Below, one piece after another: positions 1 through 9,578 of a stretch of 64,000 nt of DNA. Each line of letters starts with the position of its first letter. Positions within the stretch are counted from its first letter, which is position 1. The stretch lies in contig JBKBLI010000003.1 of NCBI GenBank assembly GCA_046296435.1, positions 1-64,000 on the forward strand, in the 5' to 3' direction. The translations under genes and the position numbers were made by a program. This DNA is from M3007 sp046296435 (GTDB taxonomy: Bacteria; Bacteroidota; Bacteroidia; Chitinophagales; Saprospiraceae). The notes below the pieces were generated by a model that saw only the letters and a list, made by a program, of their open reading frames with translations, did not search any database and had not been told where the DNA came from.

Positions 1-3000
1 ACGGCGGACCCTGGACCGCCGCCCAACCTGGCAATTTTAGCGTACAGCAGACCGGCTTGCTCAATGGCGACGAAGTCACCTTCGAAGTTCGGGCCATCAG
101 CCCTTTCCCGGACTGCGAGCCGCTGATCGGATCGACCACCTGCGTCAAGACCTGTCAGGAGTCGCCGTTCAACAACCAAATTACCCCGCCGACCTGCGCC
201 GGCGAAGCAAACGGCTCCGTCCAAATACTGACCAATACCTCCATACCGCCCTACACCTTCACCCTGAACGGGATAAGCAATGCCGACGGCTTGTTTACGG
301 GTCTGCCCGCAGGCGCATACCCGGCCTCCATCCTCAACGGCGAAGGCTGCCTGACGCTTTCTACCGTCGTCGTGCCGCAACCCGATCCGCTTCAGGTCGA
401 AATAAACGCCGCGCAAGACGCATCCTGCTTCGGCTTTGCCGACGGCTCCGCTTCGGCGACGAGCACAGGGGGCACAGGCGCGAGCCTGTTCGCCTGGAGC
501 AATGGACAGAGCGGACCGGTTGCCGACGGGCTGAGCGCCGGAGTATATGAGGTGATTGCCACCGACCTGAACGGCTGCACGGCCGTCGCCTCGGTGACCA
601 TCGGCGCCAATCCGCCGCTTCAAGCCGCGATGGCCTCTGTTTCGGCCGCCTGCTACGGGCAAGCCTCCGGCAGTCTGAGCGTCGCCCCTTCGGGCGGTAC
701 CGGATCCGGCTATGGATATCAGTGGAACGACCCCAACGCCCAGAATACGCCCACGGCAAGCAACCTGCCGGCGGGAACGTATCAGGTAATCGTCAACGAC
801 GCCAACGGCTGCACCCTGACGCTAAGCGGCACGGTTGCTCAACCCGACTCGCTGCTCCTGAGCCTGAGCGGCCTCAACCCATCCTGCAACGGATCCGCCA
901 ACGGTGCAATCAACGCATCGGCCCAGGGCGGCGTCGGCGGATACACATTCGCCTGGGACAACAACCAAATCGGCCCATCCGTATCGCAGTTGAGCGCTGG
1001 GACCTACATTGCCGTCGTCAGCGACGCCAATGGCTGCACAGCCTCGGCAAGCTATACGCTCGCCGAGCCGGATCCCATCGGGATCAGCGCTGCCGGTTTG
1101 GACATTGCCTGCCATGGCCAGTCAAGCGGCGGGATCAACCTAACGGCTTCCGGCGGCAATGGGGGCTATTCGGTACAGTGGAGCGGCCCCGATGGATATA
1201 CCGCGACAGGCGCCCAAATCCAGGGCCTCGCCGCCGGCGTCTATAACGCTACGGTGAGCGACGCGCTGGGCTGCACCGCCATTTACACCCTTACCCTTGC
1301 GCAACCTGCCGCCCCGCTCTCGCTATCGCTCCCAAGTCCTGCCTTTGTCGTGTGTCACGCCGCCAGCGACGGCGTCGCTACCGTCAGCGCTTCCGGCGGC
1401 ACCGCTCCCTATACCTACGCATGGAGCGCCGGCAATCAGACAGCTCCCACGGCCGTCAACCTCCCGCCAGGGAGCTACTCGGTCCTCGTGCGCGATGCGC
1501 AAGGCTGCACGGCCCAGGCCGCTACCCTGATCGAAGAAAAAGGCCCCATCAGCGCGGAAATTACGCTCGTGCCGCCCAAGTGCCACAATGGCGACGACGG
1601 CAGGGCCATCGTCAGCGCCGCCTTCTATGGCGCCAACCCCGCGCCCTTGTCCGGCTTCGGATTCGAGTGGAGCACCATCCCGGCCCAAAACTCGGCTACC
1701 GCTACCGGATTGCGCGCCGAGAGCCAGTACGCCGTTACGCTGACCGACGCGCAGGGCTGCACTGGCGTCCAGACGATTACCACCGGAAATACGCCGCCGA
1801 TGACGGCCGCCATCAGCAACCTGAACCACGTGCGTTGCCACGGCGACGCCAGCGGATCAGCGCAAGCCATCGGATCCGGCGGACTGGAGCCTTACTCATA
1901 CCTGTGGAGTCCGGGGCCGGCCATCCAAACGGCCCAAACGGCAGAGAACCTCAAAGCCGGCGTCTATAGAGTCACCATAACCGACGCCAACGGCTGCGCG
2001 GTGATTACAAGCGTAGAGGTCAACGAACCGCCCGCTTTGACCCGCCAACTCAACCGCACAGCCGTAGCCTGCTATGGCGAGAGCACCGGCTCGGCAAGCG
2101 TAAACCCAAGCGGAGGATCGCCGCCGTACCAATACGTCTGGAACAACGGCGCCATCACAGCCGCCATCTCTCAATTGCCCGTCGGCGAATACGCCGTCAC
2201 CGTGACCGACGCCAACGGCTGCACTACGGTTGGCGAGATCGCTGTCGAGCAACCCGAAGCGCCTCTTACCGCCATAGCGACTGCCAAGGACGCCGGTTGC
2301 TTTGGCGCTTACACGGGCAGCATCACGTTCGAACCCTCGGGCGGCGCCGGCCCTTATCAGTACGCGCTCAACGACGGACCCTACAACGGATCGCGCATCC
2401 AAATCGGGCTGTCAGCCGGAACCTACACCCCCCGCCTGATCGACCGTAACGGCTGCACGCTGGTCCTCGCACCCGTTACGCTGACCCAAAATCCCGCCCC
2501 CGTGCTCGACCTCGGCCCCGACCTCACGCTCCGATTTGGCGATAGCATACAATTGTTCAGCGACCTGAGCTACGCCGCAGAGCCTGTCGTTTATACCTGG
2601 GACCCGAGCGGCCTACCATGGCTGAGTTGCGGCGATTGTCCGGATCCGTGGGTGCGCGGTTTGCGCTTTTCGACATACTTCACGCTGAGCGTCACGGATG
2701 CCCTGGGCTGCTCCGCTACCGACCGCATCCGCATCAGTATCGAAAAACCGCGACGCATCTTCGTCCCTACAGGCTTCAGCCCCAACGGCGACGGCGCCAA
2801 CGATGTGCTGCCCGTGCACGGACAAGCCGACGCCAAAGTCCTCAGCTTCCGTATATTCGATCGCTGGGGCGAGTTGGCGTATGAAGGGCAAGACCTTCGC
2901 ATCAACGACGAGACCCAAGGTTGGGACGGTTCCTTCAGAGGGCAAGCCATGCCTCCCGGCGTCTATGTATGGATGCTGGACGTCGAATACCCGGACGGCG

Positions 3001-3041
3001 AACGCGAGACCCTGCGCGGCGAAACGACCCTGATTCGATAG
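1..3041 (+). CDS. SprB-repeat surface protein with gliding-motility C-terminal domain (5' truncated)
   Basis: Large secreted surface adhesin of the SprB kind, entering from the left edge. The reading frame is open from base 3 with no convincing start, so the N-terminus lies outside the window. Ten repeats of about 80-90 residues are visible, each with a C-x-G-x-x-x-G-S block, an aromatic-W segment and a DANGC-like end; these match SprB repeats. The last 90 or so residues (FSPNGDG, then FDRWG and WDGSF, then PPGVYVW) are the gliding-motility-associated C-terminal domain, a type B signal for the type IX secretion system. By family knowledge such proteins are displayed on the cell surface and serve gliding or adhesion. 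The substrate is unknown. The gldA-like gene downstream fits a gliding-capable lineage but is not in an operon with it. Confidence 0.9.
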   Translation, partial: GGPWTAAQPGNFSVQQTGLLNGDEVTFEVRAISPFPDCEPLIGSTTCVKTCQESPFNNQITPPTCAGEANGSVQILTNTSIPPYTFTLNGISNADGLFTGLPAGAYPASILNGEGCLTLSTVVVPQPDPLQVEINAAQDASCFGFADGSASATSTGGTGASLFAWSNGQSGPVADGLSAGVYEVIATDLNGCTAVASVTIGANPPLQAAMASVSAACYGQASGSLSVAPSGGTGSGYGYQWNDPNAQNTPTASNLPAGTYQVIVNDANGCTLTLSGTVAQPDSLLLSLSGLNPSCNGSANGAINASAQGGVGGYTFAWDNNQIGPSVSQLSAGTYIAVVSDANGCTASASYTLAEPDPIGISAAGLDIACHGQSSGGINLTASGGNGGYSVQWSGPDGYTATGAQIQGLAAGVYNATVSDALGCTAIYTLTLAQPAAPLSLSLPSPAFVVCHAASDGVATVSASGGTAPYTYAWSAGNQTAPTAVNLPPGSYSVLVRDAQGCTAQAATLIEEKGPISAEITLVPPKCHNGDDGRAIVSAAFYGANPAPLSGFGFEWSTIPAQNSATATGLRAESQYAVTLTDAQGCTGVQTITTGNTPPMTAAISNLNHVRCHGDASGSAQAIGSGGLEPYSYLWSPGPAIQTAQTAENLKAGVYRVTITDANGCAVITSVEVNEPPALTRQLNRTAVACYGESTGSASVNPSGGSPPYQYVWNNGAITAAISQLPVGEYAVTVTDANGCTTVGEIAVEQPEAPLTAIATAKDAGCFGAYTGSITFEPSGGAGPYQYALNDGPYNGSRIQIGLSAGTYTPRLIDRNGCTLVLAPVTLTQNPAPVLDLGPDLTLRFGDSIQLFSDLSYAAEPVVYTWDPSGLPWLSCGDCPDPWVRGLRFSTYFTLSVTDALGCSATDRIRISIEKPRRIFVPTGFSPNGDGANDVLPVHGQADAKVLSFRIFDRWGELAYEGQDLRINDETQGWDGSFRGQAMPPGVYVWMLDVEYPDGERETLRGETTLIR

Positions 3042-3163
3042 GCCGGCGCCCTCGCAGGATCCGCCGTCGCCCAAAGCGGTAAGCGCGCAGCGCGCCAACC
3101 CGCAGCCGGCGCGCACATGCCCTGCCCGTCGCTCGCGCGCCCTGTTTGCGCCTCCTCCCGCCC

Positions 3164-3181
3164 TTTTTTTTCGAAAAAAAA
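3164..3181. repeat. T8-CG-A8 perfect dyad
   Basis: Perfect 18-bp palindrome of eight T, CG, eight A in a very GC-rich spacer between the SprB-repeat gene and folC. It is one of a recurrent family of T-tract/A-tract dyads in this window. No strong GC stem precedes it, so it does not look like an ordinary intrinsic terminator. Confidence 0.7.
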
Positions 3182-3279
3182 CAAGACCCAGGCGGGCAGG
3201 CCAGGAGCGGCAAGGGCGGGCGGGGCGCAGAGGGCAAAGCGGCTAAACTCAGCGCGCTTCGCTGCCTCAGCGGTCGCGA

Positions 3280-3287
3280 TACCTTTG
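3280..3287 (+). promoter_or_regulatory. Bacteroidetes -7 promoter element for folC
   Basis: TACCTTTG matches the TAnnTTTG -7 consensus of the Bacteroidetes primary sigma factor and lies 45 bp before the folC ATG. I see no good -33 TTTG at the expected distance, so the call is tentative. Confidence 0.45.
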
Positions 3288-3331
3288 CAAACAGACGAAA
3301 CATAAGCCAGTCAGGCAGCTATCTCGAAGCG

Positions 3332-4648
3332 ATGACTTACGAACAGACGCTAAACTACCTCTACCAGAGGCTCCCCATGTACCAACGGATCGGAGCCGCC
3401 GCTTTCAAAAAGGACCTGGGCAATACGCAAGCCCTGTGCGCTTACCTGGGCAATCCTGAGCGCCGTTTTGCATCGGTACACGTTGGGGGCACCAACGGCA
3501 AAGGCTCGGTAAGTCACCTGCTGGCCGCCGCTTTTCAGCAGGCGGGCTTGCGCACGGGCCTTTACGTCAGCCCGCACTACAAGGATTTTCGGGAGCGGAT
3601 ACGCATCAATGGCCGCTACATCCGCCGCGCAGAAGTAGTCGATTTCGTGGAGCGTTGTATGCCCGCAATCGAAGAAATACAACCGTCGTTTTTTGAACTG
3701 ACCGTAGCCATGGCCTTCGACCACTTCGCCCGCCGCAAGGTGGATGCGGCCGTGATCGAAGTAGGCCTCGGCGGGCGTCTGGACAGCACCAACGTCATTG
3801 AGCCGGCGCTCAGCGTGATTACCAACATCAGCTTCGACCACATGGATATGCTGGGCGACACGCTTGCCCTCATCGCCTACGAAAAAGCGGGGATCATCAA
3901 GCCGGGCATCCCAGTCGTCGTCGGCGAACGCGACGTCGAGACGGATCTGGTCTTCGCCCGAAAAGCGTCCGCCTGCGCAAGCCCCATCACTTTTGCGCAA
4001 GATGAGTACGAGGTCAGGCCACTGTCCGGGAGCGACTGGAAACGCAGCCTTTTTGCCGTAAAAAAACATGCCATAGGCGTCTCCCAGACCATTGAAGTAC
4101 AGGCTGCAGGGCCTTATCTGACCCACAACCTGCGCACCGCGCTGGCTGCGTGGGACCGCTGCTGCGAAGCGCCGGCATGGCGCGCCCACGCCCTTCGCCC
4201 CGAGCACTTGCCCCTGGCCCTACCCCGGCTCCGCGACCTCACCCGATTTCGCGGCCGCTGGGAATTGCTGTCCGAGGCGCCGCTTGCGCTGGCCGATAGC
4301 GCGCACAACGAAGCCGGTCTGCGCGCGCTGTTCGACGCCGTGCAAGCCTATCGGCAGGCGCGCAGCCCCAAAGGACTTCGGATCGTTTGCGGATTTGTAA
4401 ACGACAAAGACCTTTCGAAAGCCTTGGCTGCGGCCCCCGCCGATGCGCGATACTACTTTGCCAAAGCCAATGTACCGCGGGGCTTAGACGCGGTCGCTTT
4501 GCGCGACAAAGCGCGCGCATTCGGTCTGAACGGAGAGGCTTACCCCAGCGTCCGGCGGGCGTACAGAGCCGCTTTGCGCGACGCCGCCCCCGCCGACGAT
4601 CTCGTCGTGGTTTGCGGTAGCATCTTTGTGGTTGCGGAGGTCATGTGA
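3332..4648 (+). CDS. folC: Bifunctional folylpolyglutamate synthase/dihydrofolate synthase
   Basis: Cytoplasmic Mur-ligase-family enzyme that adds L-glutamate to dihydropteroate and then to tetrahydrofolates using ATP. The P-loop HVGGTNGKGSVSH lies at about residues 50-62. It is followed by the typical YVSPHYKDFRERI segment, the EVGLGGRLDSTN motif, and NISFDHMDMLGDTLA with EKAGIIKPG. The C-terminal ligase domain carries DSAHNEAGLRAL. The product is 438 residues, normal for the family. The frame is open further upstream to base 3146, but that extension is low-complexity and GC-rich, so the ATG at 3332 (MTYEQTLNYLYQRLPMYQ) is the likely start. It stands alone with a -7-like element 45 bp upstream. 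Confidence 0.95.
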   Translation: MTYEQTLNYLYQRLPMYQRIGAAAFKKDLGNTQALCAYLGNPERRFASVHVGGTNGKGSVSHLLAAAFQQAGLRTGLYVSPHYKDFRERIRINGRYIRRAEVVDFVERCMPAIEEIQPSFFELTVAMAFDHFARRKVDAAVIEVGLGGRLDSTNVIEPALSVITNISFDHMDMLGDTLALIAYEKAGIIKPGIPVVVGERDVETDLVFARKASACASPITFAQDEYEVRPLSGSDWKRSLFAVKKHAIGVSQTIEVQAAGPYLTHNLRTALAAWDRCCEAPAWRAHALRPEHLPLALPRLRDLTRFRGRWELLSEAPLALADSAHNEAGLRALFDAVQAYRQARSPKGLRIVCGFVNDKDLSKALAAAPADARYYFAKANVPRGLDAVALRDKARAFGLNGEAYPSVRRAYRAALRDAAPADDLVVVCGSIFVVAEVM

Positions 4649-4774
4649 GCAACCCAAGGAGCAAGCGACGGACGGCTGGCGCGGCCTTGCCCGCAGTCCG
4701 TCGTGTTTGGGGTCTGTAAGAAAAAGGGCATGGGCGCGGGCTTCAACTGCGGACCCCGGCCCATGGCGCAAATC

Positions 4775-4790
4775 TTTTTTTTTCAAAAAA
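4775..4790. repeat. T9-C-A6 dyad
   Basis: T-tract/A-tract dyad between folC and the sulfide:quinone oxidoreductase gene. Two more lie just downstream: T5-CG-A5 at 4870-4881, and T6-ATG-A8 at 4886-4902, which contains the start codon of the next gene. Confidence 0.6.
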
Positions 4791-4891
4791 GCAAAAAACC
4801 GAGGCGCTTGATTGCAAAAAAAAGCGCTTTGTAACAAAAGTCACACACCGCCTGCGCCCGGTCGCAGTATTTTTCGAAAAATTGCTTTTTT

Positions 4892-6088
4892 ATGAAAAAA
4901 AACTATCAAATTCTCATCGTCGGGGGCGGTAACGCAGGGCTTTCGGTCGCCTCCAAATTGCTTCGCAAAAACTCCAAATTGGACATCGCCATCGTAGATC
5001 CTGCCGAAAAGCACTATTACCAGCCAGCTTGGACGCTGGTAGGCGGCGGGGCCTTCAACATCAAGGCCACGGTAAGACGGCAAGCGGATGTGATCCCCAA
5101 AGGCGCCCAGTGGATTCAGGAGAAAGTGGCGACTTTCGACCCCGCTAACAATGCTGTCGTGCTACAGGACGGAACGCGCCTGAGCTACGACTACCTGGTA
5201 GCCGCGCCGGGCATACAACTCAACTGGCATGAAGTCAAGGGGCTGAAGGAGACGCTGGGCAGCAACGGGGTGTGCAGCAATTACAGCTTCGAACACGCGC
5301 CCTACACTTGGCAAAGTATCCATAGTCTGAAGTCGGGCAAGGCAATTTTTCACAATCCGCATACGCCGGTCAAATGCGGCGGCGCTCCGCACAAAATCAT
5401 GTACTTGGCCGCCGACCATTGGCGCAGGGCGGGCGTTCTTCCGAATATCAAAATCCAATACCAGAGCGGCGGAGCCAGGCTTTTTGCCGTCGATAAATAC
5501 GAAAAAACCCTGCTTAAAGTGTGCGAACGCGCCAACGTGGATCTCCACTTTATGGTTAAGCTCGAAGAGATCGACGGTCCGAACAAGCGCGCCCGTTTCG
5601 TCGGCTTTGGCGATGCAAACAAGGGGCAGGAGACTTGGGTTGATTTTGATATGATACATGTGACGCCGCCGCAAAGCGCGCCGGATTTTGTACGCAACTC
5701 CGAACTGGCCAATAGCGCCGGATGGATCGACGTAGATAAGTTTACGCTGCGGCACATTCGTTATCCCAACATCTTTTCGCTGGGCGACGCTTCTGGATTG
5801 CCCACCTCCAAAACCGGCGCCGCCATCCGCAAGCAAGCGCCGGTGCTGGTCGATAATCTGCTCGCAGCCATTGCGGGTGCGCCGCTGCCAGCCCAATACA
5901 ACGGTTATACTTCCTGCCCGTTGGTGACGGGCTACGGCAAGTTGGTGCTCGCCGAATTTGACTACGACTTGAAGCCGCAGGAAACCTTCCCCTTCGATCA
6001 AAGCAAAGAGCGCTGGAGCATGTACCAACTCAAGCGCCGCGTGCTACCCTGGTTGTACTGGAATGGTATTCTGCCCGGATGGGCCTGA
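4892..6088 (+). CDS. sqr: Sulfide:quinone oxidoreductase, mitochondrial SQOR-like type
   Basis: FAD flavoprotein predicted to oxidise sulfide at the membrane face and pass electrons to the quinone pool. The N-terminal Rossmann motif is VGGGNAGLSVA (about residues 10-20). Cysteines at about 162 (VKCGGAPHK) and 342 (SCPLVTGYGKLVLAEFDY) sit in segments I recall as conserved around the redox cysteine pair of animal SQOR; another cysteine is near 128. The second FAD motif is IFSLGDASGLPTSKTGAAIRKQAP. Length 398 residues, normal. The start is the ATG in T6-ATG-A8. It is a single gene. No persulfide dioxygenase or rhodanese is beside it, so detoxification versus respiration cannot be told from context. 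Confidence 0.88.
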   Translation: MKKNYQILIVGGGNAGLSVASKLLRKNSKLDIAIVDPAEKHYYQPAWTLVGGGAFNIKATVRRQADVIPKGAQWIQEKVATFDPANNAVVLQDGTRLSYDYLVAAPGIQLNWHEVKGLKETLGSNGVCSNYSFEHAPYTWQSIHSLKSGKAIFHNPHTPVKCGGAPHKIMYLAADHWRRAGVLPNIKIQYQSGGARLFAVDKYEKTLLKVCERANVDLHFMVKLEEIDGPNKRARFVGFGDANKGQETWVDFDMIHVTPPQSAPDFVRNSELANSAGWIDVDKFTLRHIRYPNIFSLGDASGLPTSKTGAAIRKQAPVLVDNLLAAIAGAPLPAQYNGYTSCPLVTGYGKLVLAEFDYDLKPQETFPFDQSKERWSMYQLKRRVLPWLYWNGILPGWA

Positions 6089-6233
6089 TTACAACGCTTT
6101 GATCTGATTTTGTAAAAAAAAGCGAACTTTGCGCAAATTTTATCCTCCCCCGGGAGAATTGAGCGTGCAGTATGCGCGCGCGGCGTGCGGACAAGAGGCC
6201 TGAATAAGCGCGCGCCGTGCGATGTGCGTTCCA

Positions 6234-6247
6234 TTTTTTGAAAAAAA
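6234..6247. repeat. T6-G-A7 dyad before gldA-like gene
   Basis: T-tract/A-tract dyad ending 6 bp before the ATG at 6254, so its A-tract sits where an A-rich Bacteroidetes leader would help initiation. It is one of several dyads found in 5' leaders. Confidence 0.55.
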
Positions 6248-6253
6248 CGCAAA

Positions 6254-7183
6254 ATGTCAGTCATCGTACAAAATCTGGTCAAAGTATATGGCGCGCAACG
6301 CGCCGTGGACGCCGTCTCTTTCGAGGCGAAGCGCGGCGAGGTGCTTGGGTTTCTGGGGCCAAACGGCGCCGGCAAAACCACCACCATGAAGATCATCACG
6401 GGTTATCTGCCCATGAGTGAGGGTAGCGTGAGCGTGTGCGGTCACGATGTGAGCGCCGACTCCAAAGCGGCCCGCGCCAGAATCGGCTATCTCCCCGAGC
6501 ACAATCCGCTGTATCGCGATATGTATGTGCTTGAATACCTGCTTTTCAACGCCGCCCTGCACCGCGTGCCCAATGCCCGCGCCCGCGCCGAAGAAATGAT
6601 TGAGCGCACCGGGCTGATCTCGCACCGCCACAAGCTCATTCAGAGCCTATCCAAGGGCTATCGGCAACGGGTGGGTTTGGCGCAGGCCATGCTGCACGAT
6701 CCTGAGGTGCTGATCCTCGACGAGCCTACTTCAGGGCTTGATCCAAACCAGATCATCGAGATCCGCAACCTGATCCAGTCTGTGGGCAAGGAGCGCACCG
6801 TGATTTTGTCCACACACATACTCGGAGAGGTGGAGGCGATATGCGACCGCGCGGTGATCATCAATCAGGGACGGCTGGTTGCCGACGCGCCCATTGCAGC
6901 GCTCAAGGAGAAATTTAGCGGCCGCAACATTGTCATTGTTGAATTTGCGCAAGAAGTGGCCGCTCAGGCGTTGCGCGACGTAGAAGGCGTAGCGGCAGTG
7001 GAGCCTGACGGCCCGCGCCGCTGGAAACTCGCTTCCGAGGCCGGAAAAGATATACGCGCGCAGGTATTTGCTTTTGCAGTCGAACGAGGGCTGACCCTGC
7101 TCGAACTTCGCCGCGAAAGCCAAAGCGTGGAGGAAGTATTCCGGGCGTTGACCCTTACGCCAGACCCTGCAAAAAGCGCATAA
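6254..7183 (+). CDS. gldA: GldA-like ABC transporter ATP-binding protein
   Basis: ATP-hydrolysing subunit of an ABC-2-type exporter, 309 residues. Walker A GPNGAGKTT is at about residues 35-43, the signature LSKGYRQRVGLAQA at about 134-147, Walker B VLILDEPTSGLD just after, and the switch histidine in LSTHILGEVEA. The N-terminus (VKVYGAQRAVDAVSFEAKRGEVLGF) and the whole layout fit the gliding-motility ATPase GldA. The usual permease partners GldF/GldG are not adjacent, so the symbol rests on sequence resemblance only; a generic ABC-2 ATPase is the alternative. A GAACTTTG box at 6124-6131 is one base off the -7 consensus. Confidence 0.8.
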   Translation: MSVIVQNLVKVYGAQRAVDAVSFEAKRGEVLGFLGPNGAGKTTTMKIITGYLPMSEGSVSVCGHDVSADSKAARARIGYLPEHNPLYRDMYVLEYLLFNAALHRVPNARARAEEMIERTGLISHRHKLIQSLSKGYRQRVGLAQAMLHDPEVLILDEPTSGLDPNQIIEIRNLIQSVGKERTVILSTHILGEVEAICDRAVIINQGRLVADAPIAALKEKFSGRNIVIVEFAQEVAAQALRDVEGVAAVEPDGPRRWKLASEAGKDIRAQVFAFAVERGLTLLELRRESQSVEEVFRALTLTPDPAKSA

Positions 7184-7239
7184 GACACGCGCCTCAAATT
7201 TGCATCGGGGCGTCCGGCGCTTAGCGCTCGCCCGTCAGG

Positions 7240-7836
7240 TTAGTACCTGAGCAAGGCCTCGCCGAAATCGTATTCGATGAGCACATCGTCGAGCAGAGGA
7301 TCCTGGCCGATGAAATAACCGTCTTTGAGATTGTAGCCCCACACTTTTCCCAAGTTGTGCCAATAGGAGGCGGTGAGTCCGCCGCGGGTTTCTTTGATGA
7401 TATTGAACATCGGCTTGCCGGTCTGGCGCTCGATCATTTTGACAAGCACGTGGCCTTCTGTTTTGGTGAATTCTTTGAGGTGGTCGTAATAATCCTCCTT
7501 GAGTTCGTTTTTTTCTTTTCGCAGGACGCGCCTGCGCTGGCGCTTGTTCATGTCCTTGGTTTCCTCCTGGATTTCGTTGTAGAGGGTCACCGCTTTGAGC
7601 GCGTAAGGGTAAACCTTTCGGGCGGCGCGCACATAACGAAAATACTGCATGCGCTCCTGCTGGTCTTTGAACTCGCGCCGGGCCCCGATATAAACCGTGC
7701 GCAGGGTCATGAGAAAAGTCGTATCGCCGCGGATGACTTCCATGACTGCCCAGGCGCCGCTGCGCGGCACGGTATCTGTTTGGGCATTCAGCGCGCAGAC
7801 GCCCCACAAAAAGGCCAAAGTCAGATAGTTTTTCAC
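7240..7836 (-). CDS. DUF4294 domain-containing protein
   Basis: Secreted or periplasmic protein of unknown function, 198 residues from a GTG start. A signal peptide (VKNYLTLAFLWGVCALNAQ) is followed by the DUF4294 body with VIRGDTTFLMTLRTVYI, a KVYPYALKAVTLYNEI segment, a basic NKRQRRRVLRKEKNEL stretch and LTASYWHNLGKVWGYNLKDGY. The frame stays open to 7956, but that longer start would overlap the terminator of the neighbouring susD gene and precede the signal peptide, so the GTG at 7836 is preferred. It is convergent with the gldA-like gene. The family is common in Bacteroidota; I know of no established role. Confidence 0.8.
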   Translation of the reverse strand: MKNYLTLAFLWGVCALNAQTDTVPRSGAWAVMEVIRGDTTFLMTLRTVYIGARREFKDQQERMQYFRYVRAARKVYPYALKAVTLYNEIQEETKDMNKRQRRRVLRKEKNELKEDYYDHLKEFTKTEGHVLVKMIERQTGKPMFNIIKETRGGLTASYWHNLGKVWGYNLKDGYFIGQDPLLDDVLIEYDFGEALLRY

Positions 7837-7954
7837 GGAACCAAAACGTTTGAATGCGGTTGCGAAGTATTTAAACGTTGAGACGTAAGGATTAGCTTGT
7901 CGTCGGGGGCGTTTGATAAACTTTAACAAAGGCGCTCTCTGGCGATCGCCCCAC

Positions 7955-7993
7955 AAAAAAACGAAAGCCGCGCTCTGGCGAGCGCGGCTTTCG
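7955..7993 (-). terminator. Intrinsic terminator of the susCD operon
   Basis: A 13-bp perfect stem (7962-7974 with 7981-7993) and 6-nt loop, followed on the minus strand by seven T. It lies 35 bp past the susD stop. Confidence 0.85.
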
Positions 7994-8028
7994 GAGTATT
8001 CAAGTTGAATTTAGCGAACGCCAACGAC

Positions 8029-9543
8029 TTAATTATCCCAAAAGATAAAAGGACTCGATAACGTATTCGGATCCTTTTGATCTGGAGCGTTCGGATTAAG
8101 GTCTATTTCAGATTGCGGATAGAACAGAGAACGAATTGGCTGGCTATACAGCGCATTAGTTGGAGCCGTGATCGACGGGAAACCAGTGCGGCGCCAGTCA
8201 TTCCAGGCCTCCATGATTACGCCGAACAGCGCGACGAATTTCTCCTCGATGATTTGCTTGAGCTGATCCTCGGTCGAACCGGACAGCGTTCCATTTGCGG
8301 CGATATAACTGTCAATTTCGGCCGTAGGAACCGCTGCGGCTTGCATCGCCAGGCGAATTCCATTTTGGAAAAAAGTCTCCGCATCGCCGGAAGCGCCATA
8401 GAGCGCCAATTCGGCGCGCATGAAGTTGTACTCAGCAGCCGTAATCATCCGTATCGGCGCGACGCCATTGTAGGTGTATGCCGTGGGCGAGATGGATCCG
8501 TTGGCTGCGCCAACTACCGGAGTGGTGTTGGTGGTATCGCCCCTCAGATATACGTGCATACGAGAGTACGTCAGCGCAGGGGGATCACCGCCTACAGCTC
8601 CTTTGTACTCAGGATTGGTGCGCGAGAAGGGGAACGGCGTGAAATAGAACTTGCGACGGGGATCGTCCTTGCCATTCATTAAGCTGACCAGCGTATTGTT
8701 GGGAAAGAACTGATTGACCCGGTCCACCTCAAATTGGTGAATGGGGTTCTGACGACGCGCCTCGTTGATAAACGACATCTGGAAGTTGTCCGCGTTGCTT
8801 TCGATGAACGATGGGTTGGTCGCCAAAAATGCGTTGATCTTGTCTATCGTTCCCGGCAATTTACGCTGATGCAGCAGCAGGCGCAATTTGAGCGTATTGG
8901 CCGTTTTGATCCAGTTGTTTTTAGCCGTCGAAAACTGAGCCGGGAAAATAGTAGATGAGCCGGCGCCCGGCGATTTGAGCGATGTGGCGGCATTCAGCTC
9001 TGTAATAGCCTGATCCAACAAGCGCTCCAGATCGGCATAGATGGCCTGTCCGTCGTCGAACCTGGGCTGAGTATTGTTCGTGAATGCCAGAGCCTCTGAA
9101 TAAGGCGCGCTACCCCAAGCGTCCACGATGATTTGGAATAAATATGCTTTGAGCACTTTGGCAACGCCTGAGTAGTGCGGACTACCCTCTTCGTTTGCTT
9201 TGCGGATGATCAGTTCGATATCCGCCAATGCGCCGGCGTAAAGCAGGTTCCAGACGTTGTTGAGGTCCGAGCCTTGGATATTGTAACGCTCGAATTCCTG
9301 GGTTTGGGTAGCGATACCCTGACCTTGACCAGAAAACTGCTGTGCGATAAGCGACGTGTAACGGTGCATATCGGAGCCAGACAGGAAGCCTACTGTGGCG
9401 GTCACTGAAGGCAGTATCAACTCGACAGGCGAATCGAGTACGTTGTTCGGACTTGTATTGATATCAAGAAAGTCCTTACAAGAGACAAGCATGGTTACGG
9501 TCATCACCAGCGCCATGCCTTTAAGGAATCTTATTGGTTGCAT
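8029..9543 (-). CDS. SusD/RagB-family outer-membrane lipoprotein (SusD_2 type)
   Basis: Surface nutrient-binding lipoprotein that caps a SusC-type TonB-dependent channel. The signal peptide ends at a lipobox with Cys22 (TMLVSCKDFLDINTSPN). The rest is alpha-helical TPR-like sequence with VWNLLYAGALADIELI, YLFQIIVDAWGSAPYSEAL and a C-terminal IIEEKFVALFGVIMEAWNDWRRTG block, as in the SusD-like 2 family. Length 504 residues, typical. It lies 35 bp downstream of susC in the same direction and ends before a strong terminator, so the two form one operon. No CAZyme is linked, so the substrate cannot be assigned; peptides or glycans are both possible. Confidence 0.92.
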   Translation of the reverse strand: MQPIRFLKGMALVMTVTMLVSCKDFLDINTSPNNVLDSPVELILPSVTATVGFLSGSDMHRYTSLIAQQFSGQGQGIATQTQEFERYNIQGSDLNNVWNLLYAGALADIELIIRKANEEGSPHYSGVAKVLKAYLFQIIVDAWGSAPYSEALAFTNNTQPRFDDGQAIYADLERLLDQAITELNAATSLKSPGAGSSTIFPAQFSTAKNNWIKTANTLKLRLLLHQRKLPGTIDKINAFLATNPSFIESNADNFQMSFINEARRQNPIHQFEVDRVNQFFPNNTLVSLMNGKDDPRRKFYFTPFPFSRTNPEYKGAVGGDPPALTYSRMHVYLRGDTTNTTPVVGAANGSISPTAYTYNGVAPIRMITAAEYNFMRAELALYGASGDAETFFQNGIRLAMQAAAVPTAEIDSYIAANGTLSGSTEDQLKQIIEEKFVALFGVIMEAWNDWRRTGFPSITAPTNALYSQPIRSLFYPQSEIDLNPNAPDQKDPNTLSSPFIFWDN

Positions 9544-9578
9544 ATGTGCAATTTTTTTTGTGAAAAGTACTTTACAAA

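Noticed and set aside
3146..3331. Longer folC start
   Set aside because: The extension translates the GC-rich spacer and the T8-CG-A8 dyad and precedes the -7 element.
7941..7950. GGCGATCGCC palindrome
   Set aside because: A single copy seen; no evidence of a repeat family.
7837..7956. Longer start for the DUF4294 gene
   Set aside because: It would run into the susCD terminator and place sequence before a good signal peptide.
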